From NCBI RefSeq assembly GCF_041890415.1, contig NZ_CP169056.1, positions 1,612,001-1,676,000 on the forward strand: DNA of 64,000 nucleotides, read 5' to 3'. Below the pieces are notes generated by a model. That model saw nothing but the letters and a program-made list of their open reading frames with translations, was not told the DNA's origin and made no database searches. Position 1 is the stretch's first letter; each line of letters opens with the position of its first letter. This DNA comes from Pseudoxanthomonas koreensis_A. GTDB taxonomy: Bacteria > Pseudomonadota > Gammaproteobacteria > Xanthomonadales > Xanthomonadaceae. The position numbers and the translations under genes are program-made. This document shows positions 31,249-42,301 of this stretch, in pieces.

Positions 31249-32124
31249 CTACTCGCCGAAGGCCCGCGCCAGCTCGCGGTAGGCCTGGCGCTGCGCGTCG
31301 GTGGCCGGGGATGGGGCCTGCACCTCCAGTTCCACGATCTGGTCACCGGCCGGCTCGCTGGCCGGACCTGGCAGGCCGCGCCCGCGCAGCCGCAGCCGGC
31401 GCCCGGAATCGGACTGGGCGGGGATCTTCAACTCCACCGCGCCACCCAGGGTGGGCACGCTCAGGGTGGCACCCAGCGCCGCCTGCCACGGCTGCACCGG
31501 CAGGGTGTGGAGGATGTTGCGACCGTCCACCTCGAACTGTGGATGGGCCAGGTATTCGATCTCCAGCAGCAGGTTGCCGCCGCCGTTGCCCTGCCCGGCA
31601 AGGCGGATCGCCTGTCCGGCGCGGATGCCCTTGGGCACCTTCACTTCCAGTTGCCGCCCATTGAGGGTGATGCGCACGCTGTCGCCGCGATACACCACCT
31701 CCAGCGGTACCGCCAGCCGGGCCCGGGTGTCGCCGCGCGGCTGCGGGCCACGCGGGCCGGCACCACGTTGGCGCGCAAAGATGCTCTCGAAGAAATCACT
31801 GAACCCACCGCCGCCACGGCCACCGGCCTCGCCGAACACCTCGTCGAAATCGAAACCGGCACCGTCGAACCCACCCGGCGGGGGATGGAATTCCTGCCCC
31901 GGCCGGTAGCCGCGCGCGCGCAACTGGTCATAGGCCGCACGCTTGGCCGGGTCGCGCAACGCCTCGTAGGCCTCGCCCACCGCCTTGAACCTGTCCTCGG
32001 CGTCGGGCTCCTTGCTCACGTCCGGGTGGTACTTGCGCGCCAGGCGCCGGTAGGCCGACTTGATCTCGGCTTCGCCTGCGCCAGGCTCCACGCCCAGGAT
32101 CGCGTAGTAATCCTTGAATTCCAT
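31249..32124 (-). CDS. cbpA: DnaJ-like co-chaperone (CbpA type)
   Basis: 291 residues: an N-terminal J domain with HPD at 33-35 (KYHPDVSKEP), a Gly/Phe-rich linker (about 70-115), then two C-terminal beta domains (RARLAVPLEVVYRGDSVRITL... and KVPKGIRAGQAIRLAG), without the cysteine zinc-finger of DnaJ. CbpA-type proteins stimulate DnaK. The start ATG 32124 begins MEFKDYYAILGV, the family N-terminus; the longer frame is rejected. It lies 134 bp downstream of hsp20 on the same strand with a strong hairpin between, and probably reads through from the heat-shock promoter. Confidence 0.93.
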   Translation of the reverse strand: MEFKDYYAILGVEPGAGEAEIKSAYRRLARKYHPDVSKEPDAEDRFKAVGEAYEALRDPAKRAAYDQLRARGYRPGQEFHPPPGGFDGAGFDFDEVFGEAGGRGGGGFSDFFESIFARQRGAGPRGPQPRGDTRARLAVPLEVVYRGDSVRITLNGRQLEVKVPKGIRAGQAIRLAGQGNGGGNLLLEIEYLAHPQFEVDGRNILHTLPVQPWQAALGATLSVPTLGGAVELKIPAQSDSGRRLRLRGRGLPGPASEPAGDQIVELEVQAPSPATDAQRQAYRELARAFGE

Positions 32125-32183
32125 CCGCTCATCATCCCTCGGAAAAAGGCCGCGCGACATGGGTGCGCGGCGCAGGAACCGCA

Positions 32184-32213
32184 ACGGCCCGTGACGCGGG
32201 CGCCACGGGCCGT
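32184..32213 (-). terminator. 10-bp perfect hairpin between hsp20 and cbpA
   Basis: ACGGCCCGTG (32184-32193) and its complement (32204-32213) with a 10-nt loop. There is no T-run on the minus strand, so it may attenuate or stabilise the hsp20-cbpA transcript rather than end it. Confidence 0.45.
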
Positions 32214-32258
32214 GATTCTAAAGGCTCCGTTCCTGGAGGCTCCGCCGGACGGTGCGAC

Positions 32259-32705
32259 CTACTGCACCTGGATCCGGCGCGGCGTGGCCTGCGGGCGCTT
32301 GGGGATGTCGATCCGCAGCACGCCATGGCGGCCGCTGGCGGTTACGCCATCCGGGTCGGCGCTGTCGGGCAGGGCGAAGCGGCGGTAGAAGCTGCCCCAG
32401 GCGCGCTCACGCCTCGAGACCTGGGCACCCTCATCCTGTTCGCTGGCGCGCTCGCCCTTGAGGCTGAGGATGCCCTTGTCCATCTGCACCTCGATGTCCT
32501 TCGGATCCACGCCGGGGATGTCGGCCAGGATCACGAAGCGATCGGCCTCCTCGCGGATGTCCACGCGCGGCGCCCACTGGCTGGTCACCACGTCGGACTG
32601 GTCGCCGGCGGCGTCGCCGAAGAAGCGTTCGAACACCTGCGTGACCTGTTCCTGCAGATTGCGCCCCGGGATGTTTCCCAACGTGTTGTAACGGACGATG
32701 GTCAT
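32259..32705 (-). CDS. Hsp20/alpha-crystallin small heat-shock protein
   Basis: 148 residues. The alpha-crystallin domain (about 45-140) is clear: APRVDIREEADRFVILADIPGVDPKDIEVQMDKGILSLKGER, then SFYRRFALPDSADPD and the beta-9 strand GVLRIDIPKR, ending in a flexible C-terminal extension. The protein holds unfolding clients for DnaK. ATG 32705 follows CAGGAGAATCCAGAC. It is first of hsp20-cbpA and is controlled by a sigma-32-like promoter 50 bp upstream. Confidence 0.95.
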   Translation of the reverse strand: MTIVRYNTLGNIPGRNLQEQVTQVFERFFGDAAGDQSDVVTSQWAPRVDIREEADRFVILADIPGVDPKDIEVQMDKGILSLKGERASEQDEGAQVSRRERAWGSFYRRFALPDSADPDGVTASGRHGVLRIDIPKRPQATPRRIQVQ

Positions 32706-32755
32706 GTCTGGATTCTCCTGAGTGACCGGCCGCCGATGTCGCGGCCATGAACGCC

Positions 32756-32784
32756 AGATTGGGCGTGCACCGGCCGCTTTCAAC
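32756..32784 (-). promoter_or_regulatory. sigma-32 (RpoH)-type heat-shock promoter of hsp20
   Basis: On the minus strand GTTGAAA (32784-32778) and CCCAATCT (32763-32756) are separated by 14 bp. This matches the RpoH consensus (CTTGAAA, 13-15 bp, CCCCATNT) at nearly every position. The predicted start near 32749 leaves a leader of about 44 nt. Confidence 0.75.
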
Positions 32785-32872
32785 GGCCACCACGCCACCG
32801 CGATGCGAGTGCGGCTAGACTGCATTCAGCCTCCGGTCCGCGACCGGCCTCCCCCCTCCCGAGGATTCCGCA

Positions 32873-33352
32873 ATGACCATCCAGATCGGCGACCGCGTCC
32901 CCGAAGTCGTGCTCAAGTGCATCCGCAAGGGCGTGGAAAGCGTGGATACGCGCACCCTGTTCGACGGCCGCAAGGCCGTGCTGTTCGCGGTGCCCGGCGC
33001 CTTCACCCCGACCTGCTCGGAAAAGCACCTGCCCGGGTTCATCGCCCATTTCGACGACTTCCGCAGCCGCGGCGTCGACGTGGTGTGCATGGCGGTCAAC
33101 GACCCGTTCGTGATGCAGGCCTGGGGCAAGACCCTGGATACTCCCGATGGCCTGCAACTGGTCTCCGACGGCAACGCCGAACTGACCCGTGCGCTGGGCC
33201 TGGAAATGGACGCCAGCGGTTACGGCATGGGCGTGCGTGCGCGCCGATTCGCCCTGTATATCGACGACGGCGTGGTCCGCCAGCTGTTCATCGAGGCACC
33301 CGGCGAGTTCACTGTGTCCTCGGCCGAAAACGTGCTGCGCAACCTGCCCTGA
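32873..33352 (+). CDS. Prx5/AhpE-like peroxiredoxin
   Basis: A 159-residue thiol peroxidase. The peroxidatic Cys48 lies in PGAFTPTCSEKHLPG, the Prx5 (redoxin) signature; no second conserved Cys in the resolving position is obvious, so it is probably reduced by glutaredoxin/GSH. It is divergent from hsp20 across 167 bp. TAGACT (32816-32821) could be its -10 box. Confidence 0.93.
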   Translation: MTIQIGDRVPEVVLKCIRKGVESVDTRTLFDGRKAVLFAVPGAFTPTCSEKHLPGFIAHFDDFRSRGVDVVCMAVNDPFVMQAWGKTLDTPDGLQLVSDGNAELTRALGLEMDASGYGMGVRARRFALYIDDGVVRQLFIEAPGEFTVSSAENVLRNLP

Positions 33353-33374
33353 GGGCGACGCCGGCAGGCGGCAA

Positions 33375-35795
33375 TCAGGGTGTGCCCGGCACCGCCGCCA
33401 CGCCGGTACGGGCCACGCCGAAGCGCACCTGGGTCCATGCGCCGGTATCGGCCAGTGCAGTGAGCACATGGGTGCCCGGGCCGGCCAGCGCATAGTCGTA
33501 CTCGAAGCTGCGCGTGCCCTCGGTCTGCGCGATCCAGCGCCCGTCCAGCAGCCATTGCACCGGCCCGGTCGCACCCAGCGCCTGCGCGCGCAGTTGCAGC
33601 CCGCGGGTGCTGCCCGGCGGCGCGGCGATGGTGGAGCGGTCGGCAATGCCTTCGATCCGCAGTGACTGCACCGCGTCGCGCCCATCCGCGGCGCAGTCGG
33701 GCGACAGCGGCGGCAGCGACGAAGCGCGGCGCTCGCCGGCGGCCAGCCAGGGCGACACCAGCGCCGGCCAGCGTGCGATTTCCGCCGCGCGCGCCTGGTG
33801 CGGGCTGGCGCAATCGGCCGACAAGCGCAATCCGCTGACGGCATCGACCTCGAACTGCATGCGCCCGGCGCTCCACAGCCGCGCATCGCGCTCGGCAAAC
33901 GTGGGCGGCGTGGCCGCATCCAGGCGCCAGGCCTCGCGCCGCCGCTGGCACAGCGCGGGCGGGGTGTCGGCAGCGGTGCGTCCCAATGGCCAACAGATCT
34001 CGGCCTGGTCGACCGAGCCGGGCCGTGGCAGCGGGTCCGCATCGCCAGGCGCACGCGGCAAGCTGTCCAGCACCTCGAACATCAGCGGCAGCGCGGTGAT
34101 CGCCCCGTACTGGCCCGGCAGCGGGGTGCCGTCCGGACGTCCCACCCACACCCCCACCGTATGCCGGCGCGTGCCGCCCACCGCCCAGGCATCGCGAAAG
34201 CCGTAGCTGGTGCCGGTCTTCCAGGCCACCGGCGGACGCGCGCTGGTGTCGAAGGCGGTGGCATGGCCCGGCCGCGGATTGGACTGCAGGATCTCGCGCA
34301 CGATCCAGGCCGCGCCGGGCGACAGCAGGCGGCGCTCGACCAGTGGCTGGCCGGGCCGGTAACGCACCTGCGCGGCCAGCCCACCGCGCTGGAACGCGGC
34401 GAACGCACCGACCAGTTCTTCCAGCCGCGCGCCGGTGCCGCCAAGAATGAGGGTCAGGTTCGGGCGCGCCCCGCGCGGGAAGCGCAGGGCGACGCCGGCA
34501 TGGTCCAGGCGCGCGGCAAAACGCGCCGGGCCCACCCGCTCGAGCAGGTCCACCGCCGGCACGTTCAACGACAGCCGCAAGGCGGTGGCCGCGCTCACCG
34601 GCCCGTTGAAGGTCTCGCCGAAATTGCCCGGGCGATAGCCGCCGAAATCCTGCGGCGCATCCACCAGCAGGCTCTCGGAATGGATCAGGCCATCGTCCAG
34701 GGCCATGCCGTACAGGAAGGGCTTGAGGGTGGAGCCGGGCGAGCGCCAGGCGCGCACCATGTCCACGTGGCCCTGCCGCTCGTGGTCGCCGAAGGTCACC
34801 GAGCCGACATAGGCACGCGCCTGCATGGTCGCGTTGTCCACCACCAGCAGCGCGGCCGAGGTGCGCGGCGGCAGCGCGGAGAAGTAGGCGGTGACCCGTT
34901 CCTCCAGCGCACGCTGCAGGTCGGCATCGATGGTGGTGGTGATGCTTGCCGCGCGCCGATCGGCCTGCTTCAACCGCCGCGCCAGCAGCGCCGCATGCAT
35001 CGGCACCCGCAGCGACCGCGCCACCACCGGCTCGACCAGGGCGTCCTCCACCTGTGCCCCGGTCCACACGCCCAGCGTGCGCATCCGCGCCAGCACCTTG
35101 TCGCGCGCCGCGCGCGCCGCATCGGGATGGCGGTCCGGCCGCAGGCGGCTGGGCGCCTGCGGGAGCACCGCCAGCAATGCGGCCTCGGCGTGCGACAGGC
35201 GCGCGGAGGGCTTGCCCAGGTAGGCCCAGCTGGCCGCCTCCACACCCTCGATGGTGCCGCCGAACGGCGCCCGCTCCAGGTACAGCTGCAGGATCTGGCG
35301 CTTGGACAGGTGCGCCTCCAGTTGCAGCGCGCGCGCCATCTGGCGCAACTTCCCGCCGACGCTGCGGGTGTCGTGGCCATCGAGGATGCGTGCCACCTGC
35401 ATGCTCAGGGTGGAGCCGCCGGACACGATGCCGCCACTGCGCAGCCACTGCCATCCCGCACGCGCCAGCGCCAGCGGGTTCACGCCGGGATGCCGGTGGA
35501 ACCAGCGGTCCTCGTAGTTGAGCAGTGCTTCCAGGTACAGCGGCGACACCGTGTCCGCGGTGGCCGGATGCCGCCAGATGCCGTGCGCATCGGCAAACGC
35601 GCGCAACGGCGTGCCGTCGCGCGCGGTGACCACCGTCGCGGTGCCCTCGCCATCGCGCGGCAGTGGCGGCGGAAATGCCAGGTCCAGGGCCAGCACCGCG
35701 ACCAGCACGGCCACGGCGCTCCAGCGCAGCCAGGGCAACAGCCGGCGCCACGCCGCACGCCAGCCTGTTCGCTCACCTGCTGCCAAACGGGTCAT
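33375..35795 (-). CDS. pbpC: penicillin-binding protein 1C (bifunctional glycosyltransferase/transpeptidase)
   Basis: 806 residues. It has an N-terminal membrane anchor (about 22-42), then a GT51 glycosyltransferase with Glu95 in NYEDRWFHRHPGVN and the GGSTLSMQVARIL motif. The transpeptidase domain has nucleophile Ser354 and Lys357 (PGSTLKPFLYG) and KTGTSYGFRDAW as the third box. The C-terminal BiPBP_C-like domain follows (about 700-800). It polymerises and cross-links peptidoglycan; PBP1C is usually dispensable. The usual partner, an alpha-2-macroglobulin gene (yfhM), is not beside it; upstream lie REP-like repeats. Confidence 0.95.
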   Translation of the reverse strand: MTRLAAGERTGWRAAWRRLLPWLRWSAVAVLVAVLALDLAFPPPLPRDGEGTATVVTARDGTPLRAFADAHGIWRHPATADTVSPLYLEALLNYEDRWFHRHPGVNPLALARAGWQWLRSGGIVSGGSTLSMQVARILDGHDTRSVGGKLRQMARALQLEAHLSKRQILQLYLERAPFGGTIEGVEAASWAYLGKPSARLSHAEAALLAVLPQAPSRLRPDRHPDAARAARDKVLARMRTLGVWTGAQVEDALVEPVVARSLRVPMHAALLARRLKQADRRAASITTTIDADLQRALEERVTAYFSALPPRTSAALLVVDNATMQARAYVGSVTFGDHERQGHVDMVRAWRSPGSTLKPFLYGMALDDGLIHSESLLVDAPQDFGGYRPGNFGETFNGPVSAATALRLSLNVPAVDLLERVGPARFAARLDHAGVALRFPRGARPNLTLILGGTGARLEELVGAFAAFQRGGLAAQVRYRPGQPLVERRLLSPGAAWIVREILQSNPRPGHATAFDTSARPPVAWKTGTSYGFRDAWAVGGTRRHTVGVWVGRPDGTPLPGQYGAITALPLMFEVLDSLPRAPGDADPLPRPGSVDQAEICWPLGRTAADTPPALCQRRREAWRLDAATPPTFAERDARLWSAGRMQFEVDAVSGLRLSADCASPHQARAAEIARWPALVSPWLAAGERRASSLPPLSPDCAADGRDAVQSLRIEGIADRSTIAAPPGSTRGLQLRAQALGATGPVQWLLDGRWIAQTEGTRSFEYDYALAGPGTHVLTALADTGAWTQVRFGVARTGVAAVPGTP

Positions 35796-35883
35796 CCCGT
35801 CCCGCCCCTCGCCGTTGCCTGCTCCCCGCCATTTGAAGCGATCGGGAGGACGGGCGGAAGCCTTGGCCGGTTGCCCCGCCCCC

Positions 35884-35909
35884 TGTAGGAGCCGGCCTTG
35901 CCGGCGACC
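35884..35909 (+). repeat. REP-like element, copy 2
   Basis: TGTAGGAGCCGGCCTTGCCG followed by GCGACC; same family as 14858-14880. It lies in the 364-bp gene-free stretch 35796-36159 between pbpC and the acyl-CoA dehydrogenase gene, which apart from three such copies shows no coding signal. Confidence 0.75.
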
Positions 35910-36016
35910 GCCCTGGCGGATGCGTGTGCGTCTGCAGGTGGTGGGATGCCTGCGGTTTGCGCGGTGGCCGGCAAGTCCGTGACATGGATCGCGCGTGGCT
36001 GACCGACACCAGCTGT

Positions 36017-36042
36017 TGTAGGAGCCGGTCTTGCCGGCGACC
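36017..36042 (+). repeat. REP-like element, copy 3
   Basis: Same unit as copy 2 with one change (GCCGGTCTTGCCGGC). It is oriented head-to-head with copy 4, 39 bp further on, so the two can form a long cruciform or mRNA hairpin (BIME-like arrangement). Confidence 0.75.
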
Positions 36043-36081
36043 CGGTGGCCGATGACATCGCCGGTTGCCCGGATTCTGCGC

Positions 36082-36105
36082 GGTCGCCGGCAAGGCCGGC
36101 TCCTT
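36082..36105 (-). repeat. REP-like element, copy 4 (inverted)
   Basis: Reverse complement of the unit (GGTCGCCGGCAAGGCCGGCT then CCTT). It lies downstream of the acyl-CoA dehydrogenase gene and, with copy 3, could protect its 3' end from exonucleases. Confidence 0.75.
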
Positions 36106-36159
36106 CAGGTGAGGCAAAGCCGCCACGTCCCTCGTGCACGGGGACGACGACCCCCCGCC

Positions 36160-37308
36160 TCAGCGCAGGCCGGTCTCGCTGCGCGCGATCACCAGGCGCT
36201 GGATTTCCGAGGTGCCTTCGTAGATCTCGGTGATCTTGGCATCGCGGAAATACCGCTCCAGCGGCATCTCCCTGGAATAGCCCATGCCACCGTGGATCTG
36301 CACCGCCTGGTGGGTGATCCACATGGCCGACTCGGACGCGGTGAGCTTGGCGATCGCCGCCTCGGCGGTGAACGGCCGGCCCTGCGCCTTCACCCACGCC
36401 GCGCGCAGGGTGAGCAGCAATGCCGCGTCCAGCCGGCACTTCATGTCGGCGATCTTGGCCTGGGTCATCTGGAAAGTGCCGATGGCCGCGCCGAAAGCCT
36501 TGCGCTCCTTCACGTACTGGCGGGTCTGCTCGTAGGCCGCGCGGGCGATGCCGACCGCCTGAGCGGCAATGCCAATGCGCCCGGAGTCCAGCACGCCCAT
36601 CGCGATCCCGAAGCCTTTGCCCTCGGTGCCCAGCACGTCGGCCGGCTGCGCCACGTAATCGACGAACTCGATCTCGCAGGTGGCCGAGGCGCGGATGCCC
36701 AGCTTGGGCTCGGTCTTGCCGCGGTGGAAGCCGGCGCGGGTGGTGTCCACGATGAAGGCGGTAATCCCGCGCGCACCCTGCCCCGGGTCGGTGATCGCGA
36801 ACAGCACGATGTACCGGGCCACCGGGCCGGAGGTGATCCAGCTTTTCTTGCCGTTGATGACGAAACTGCCGTCGTCCTGCTTGACGGCCCGGCAGCGCAT
36901 GGCCGTGGCGTCGGAGCCGGACTGCGGTTCGGTCAGGGCGAAGGCGCCGATCTCCCGGCCCTCCGCGATCGCCCGCACGATGGACTGCTTCTGCTGCTCG
37001 CTGCCATGGGCGAGGATGCCGCTGCAGAACAGCGAGTTGTTGACCGACATGATGGTCGAATGGGCCGCATCCGCGGCGGCCACCTCGACCATCGCCAGCA
37101 CATAGCCGACCGGGTCCATGCCGGCGCCGCCGTACTCGGCCGGCACCTCGATGCCCATCAGCCCGTTCTCGCCAAGCAGGCGGATGTTGTCCAGCGGGAA
37201 CTCGCCGACCTGGTCGAAGTGCGCGGCACTGGGCGCGATCACGTCCTGGGCGATGCGGCGCGCCACGTCCTGCAGCATGAGCTGTTCTTCGGTGAAGCTG
37301 AAATCCAC
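36160..37308 (-). CDS. short-chain-type acyl-CoA dehydrogenase
   Basis: A 382-residue FAD-dependent acyl-CoA dehydrogenase introducing the alpha-beta double bond in fatty- or branched-acyl-CoA oxidation. I set the start at GTG 37308 (MDFSFTEEQLMLQDVAR), preceded by GGAGAGG; the longer frame has no family similarity. Motifs are FALTEPQSGSDATAM and KSWITSGPVARYIVLFA (FAD/substrate loops), QIHGGMGYSREMPLERYFRDAKI, and the catalytic Glu in IYEGTSEIQ near residue 366. It is divergent from the ArsR-methyltransferase gene. Confidence 0.95.
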   Translation of the reverse strand: MDFSFTEEQLMLQDVARRIAQDVIAPSAAHFDQVGEFPLDNIRLLGENGLMGIEVPAEYGGAGMDPVGYVLAMVEVAAADAAHSTIMSVNNSLFCSGILAHGSEQQKQSIVRAIAEGREIGAFALTEPQSGSDATAMRCRAVKQDDGSFVINGKKSWITSGPVARYIVLFAITDPGQGARGITAFIVDTTRAGFHRGKTEPKLGIRASATCEIEFVDYVAQPADVLGTEGKGFGIAMGVLDSGRIGIAAQAVGIARAAYEQTRQYVKERKAFGAAIGTFQMTQAKIADMKCRLDAALLLTLRAAWVKAQGRPFTAEAAIAKLTASESAMWITHQAVQIHGGMGYSREMPLERYFRDAKITEIYEGTSEIQRLVIARSETGLR

Positions 37309-37407
37309 GGGGACCTCTCCACTGGGTCGATGGTCCCGATTGTAACCACCGACATTCGCGAGCGTATGCAGTTGACCTCCCCGGGACGCGGTAAGACAAT
37401 CATCTCT

Positions 37408-37427
37408 ATATCGCGATAGGAAGATAT
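37408..37427. promoter_or_regulatory. palindromic operator candidate at the start of the ArsR-type regulator
   Basis: A perfect 10-bp palindrome TATCGCGATA (37409-37418) and a further GATAT half-site (37423-37427), paired with ATATC at 37408-37412, end two bases before the regulator's ATG and overlap its AGGAAG ribosome site. Binding there would block translation/transcription of the regulator and the coupled metH genes, so autoregulation is likely. SAM-cycle SahR regulators use AT-rich ATATC-type palindromes, which is consistent. Confidence 0.55.
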
Positions 37428-37429
37428 TC

Positions 37430-38359
37430 ATGGACCTGGAAGACTGGTCGGTCCGGCTGAAGGTCTTCGCCGACGCCACCCGGGTACGCCTGCTGGCGCT
37501 GCTGGAGCTGGAAGAGCTGACCGTGGCCGAGCTGTCCTCGATCACCCGCCTGGCCCAGCCGCGGGTATCGACCCACCTGGCCAAGCTCAAGGATGCCGGG
37601 CTGGTGCGCGACCGCCGCGCCGGGGTGTCTGCCTATTACCGCTTCGACGAGGACGCGCTGGACCCGGCCCAGCGGGCGCTGTGGCAGACCCTGAGCACCG
37701 GCAGCGACGACCCGCTGCTGCGCCAGGACGCCGAACGCCTGCCCGGGGTGCTGGCCGCGCGCGCCGCCGGCCAGAACTGGGCCGACAGCGTGGCCGGCGA
37801 CATGGAGCGCCACTATTCCCCCGGCCGCACCTGGGAAGCGCTGGCACGCAGCGCCCTGCCCCTGCTGGAAACCGGCGACGTGCTGGACATCGCCTCCGGC
37901 GACGGGGTGCTGGCCGAGCTGCTGGCCCCGCACTCGCGCCGCTATGTCTGCATCGATACCAGTGCGCGGGTGGTGGCCGCCGCGGCCGAGCGCCTGCGCC
38001 GGCTGCGCAACGTGGAAGTGCGCGAAGCGGACATGCATGCCCTGCCCTTTGCCGACGGCAGCTTCGACCTGGTGGTGCTGATGCATGCCCTGACCTACTC
38101 CTCCCAGCCGGCGCAGGCCGTGGCCGAGGCCGCACGCGTGCTGCGCCACGGCGGTCGCCTGCTGCTGACCAGCCTGGCCCGGCACGAGCACCGCGCCGTG
38201 GTCGAGGCCTATGGCCACGTCAACCTGGGATTTCCCGCCAAGGAGCTGCGCCGTTTCGTCGAGAAGGCCGGGCTGGAAACCGCCAGCCTGGAAACGGTCA
38301 CCCGCGAGCGCCGCCCACCGCACTTCGAAGTGCTTTCGCTGATCGGGAGCAAGCCCTGA
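37430..38359 (+). CDS. ArsR-family regulator fused to a methyltransferase-like domain (SahR-like)
   Basis: 309 residues. An N-terminal winged helix (RLKVFADATRVRLLALLELEELTVAELSSITRLAQPRVSTHLAKLKDAGLV, about 8-60) is fused to a class I SAM-binding domain with motif I VLDIASGDGVLAELL (near 151) and ADMHALPFADGSFDLV. This architecture, placed directly before methionine synthase, is that of SahR, a regulator of methionine/SAM recycling proposed to respond to S-adenosylhomocysteine. Here the cofactor pocket would be the sensor. Its TGA stop overlaps the assigned CTG start of the next gene. The regulatory role is inferred from context. Confidence 0.85.
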   Translation: MDLEDWSVRLKVFADATRVRLLALLELEELTVAELSSITRLAQPRVSTHLAKLKDAGLVRDRRAGVSAYYRFDEDALDPAQRALWQTLSTGSDDPLLRQDAERLPGVLAARAAGQNWADSVAGDMERHYSPGRTWEALARSALPLLETGDVLDIASGDGVLAELLAPHSRRYVCIDTSARVVAAAAERLRRLRNVEVREADMHALPFADGSFDLVVLMHALTYSSQPAQAVAEAARVLRHGGRLLLTSLARHEHRAVVEAYGHVNLGFPAKELRRFVEKAGLETASLETVTRERRPPHFEVLSLIGSKP

Positions 38360-39507
38360 ACACCCACGACTCCACCCTTGGCCGACGCTGGCTGCACCCG
38401 CAACGCGTGGCCACCCTGGAAGCGGCCCTGCGCGAGCGCATCCTGATCATCGACGGCGCCATGGGCACCATGATCCAGCAGCACGGGCTGGAGGAGGCCG
38501 ACTACCGTGGCGAGCGCTTCGCCGCCGGCTACGACCTGCACGCGGCTGCGGCCACGGCACCCGACGGCGCGGCCGCCAACGGCCACGCCCACCATGCCGG
38601 CTGCGACCACGCGCCGCAGGGCCACGACCTGAAGGGCAACAACGACCTGCTGCTGCTCAGCCGCCCGGAGTTGATCGCCGGCATCCACCGCGCCTACCTT
38701 GAGGCCGGCGCCGACCTGGTGGAAACCAATACCTTCAACGCCACCGCGATCAGCCAGGCCGACTACCACCTGCAGCACCTGGTGTACGAGCTGAACAAGG
38801 CCGGCGCCCAGGTCGCGCGCCAGGCATGCGACGAAGCCCAGGCCGCCACCGGCGTGCCGCGCTTCGTGATCGGCGTGCTTGGCCCGACCAGCCGCACCGC
38901 CTCGATCAGTCCCGACGTCAACGACCCGGGCTTCCGCAACACCAGCTTCGACGAGTTGCGCGGCACCTACGCCGAGGCGGTGGAAGGCCTGATCGATGGC
39001 GGCGCCGACACGCTCATGGTCGAGACCATCTTCGACACGCTCAACGCCAAGGCCGCGCTGTATGCCATCGAGGACGTGTTCGATGCGCGCGGCGGGCGCC
39101 TGCCGGTGATGATCTCCGGCACCATCACCGATGCTTCCGGCCGCACCCTGTCCGGGCAGACCGCCGAAGCCTTCCATACCTCGCTGGCGCACGCGCGGCC
39201 GCTGTCGATCGGGCTGAACTGCGCGCTGGGCGCACAGGAGCTGAGGCCGCACGTTGAAGCGCTGTCGGCGCTGTCGCCGTATTACGTCAGCGCCCATCCC
39301 AACGCCGGCCTGCCCAACGCATTCGGCGGCTACGACCAGACCCCGGAGGAGATGGCGGCCATGCTCCAGGAGTTCGCCCGCTCCGGCCTGCTCAACCTGG
39401 TTGGCGGCTGCTGCGGCACCACGCCCGCGCACATCCGCGCGATCGCCGACGCCGTGCGCGGGCTGCCGCCGCGCGTGCCGCGCAACCCGCTGGAACAGGC
39501 GGCCTGA
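38356..39507 (+). CDS. metH: methionine synthase, homocysteine-binding (HMT) subunit
   Basis: 383 residues corresponding only to the N-terminal module of E. coli MetH: RILIIDGAMGTMIQQHGL, ETNTFNATAISQADY, and zinc-binding cysteines in GLNCALGAQEL and VGGCCGTTPAHI. No ATG exists at the 5' end. CTG 38356 overlaps the preceding stop (CTGA) and has GGGAG six bases upstream, so I take it as the start; GTG 38407 lacks a ribosome site and would drop the RRWLHPQR segment. Between FAAGYD and DLKGNNDLL a roughly 25-residue Ala/His-rich insertion (GHAHHAGCDHAPQGH) is present where E. coli has two or three residues. It works with the partner encoded 38 bp downstream. Confidence 0.85.
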   Translation: MNTHDSTLGRRWLHPQRVATLEAALRERILIIDGAMGTMIQQHGLEEADYRGERFAAGYDLHAAAATAPDGAAANGHAHHAGCDHAPQGHDLKGNNDLLLLSRPELIAGIHRAYLEAGADLVETNTFNATAISQADYHLQHLVYELNKAGAQVARQACDEAQAATGVPRFVIGVLGPTSRTASISPDVNDPGFRNTSFDELRGTYAEAVEGLIDGGADTLMVETIFDTLNAKAALYAIEDVFDARGGRLPVMISGTITDASGRTLSGQTAEAFHTSLAHARPLSIGLNCALGAQELRPHVEALSALSPYYVSAHPNAGLPNAFGGYDQTPEEMAAMLQEFARSGLLNLVGGCCGTTPAHIRAIADAVRGLPPRVPRNPLEQAA

Positions 39508-39544
39508 CCGCCGCCGCCACGCGCTCACACTGATTACGGACGCC

Positions 39545-42238
<2,694 letters not shown>

Positions 42239-42301
42239 CCCCGGCGCGGCCACCGCCACGGCCGCCCCGTACAATGGCGCCTTTCGTTGGCGGAGCCGCC
42301 C

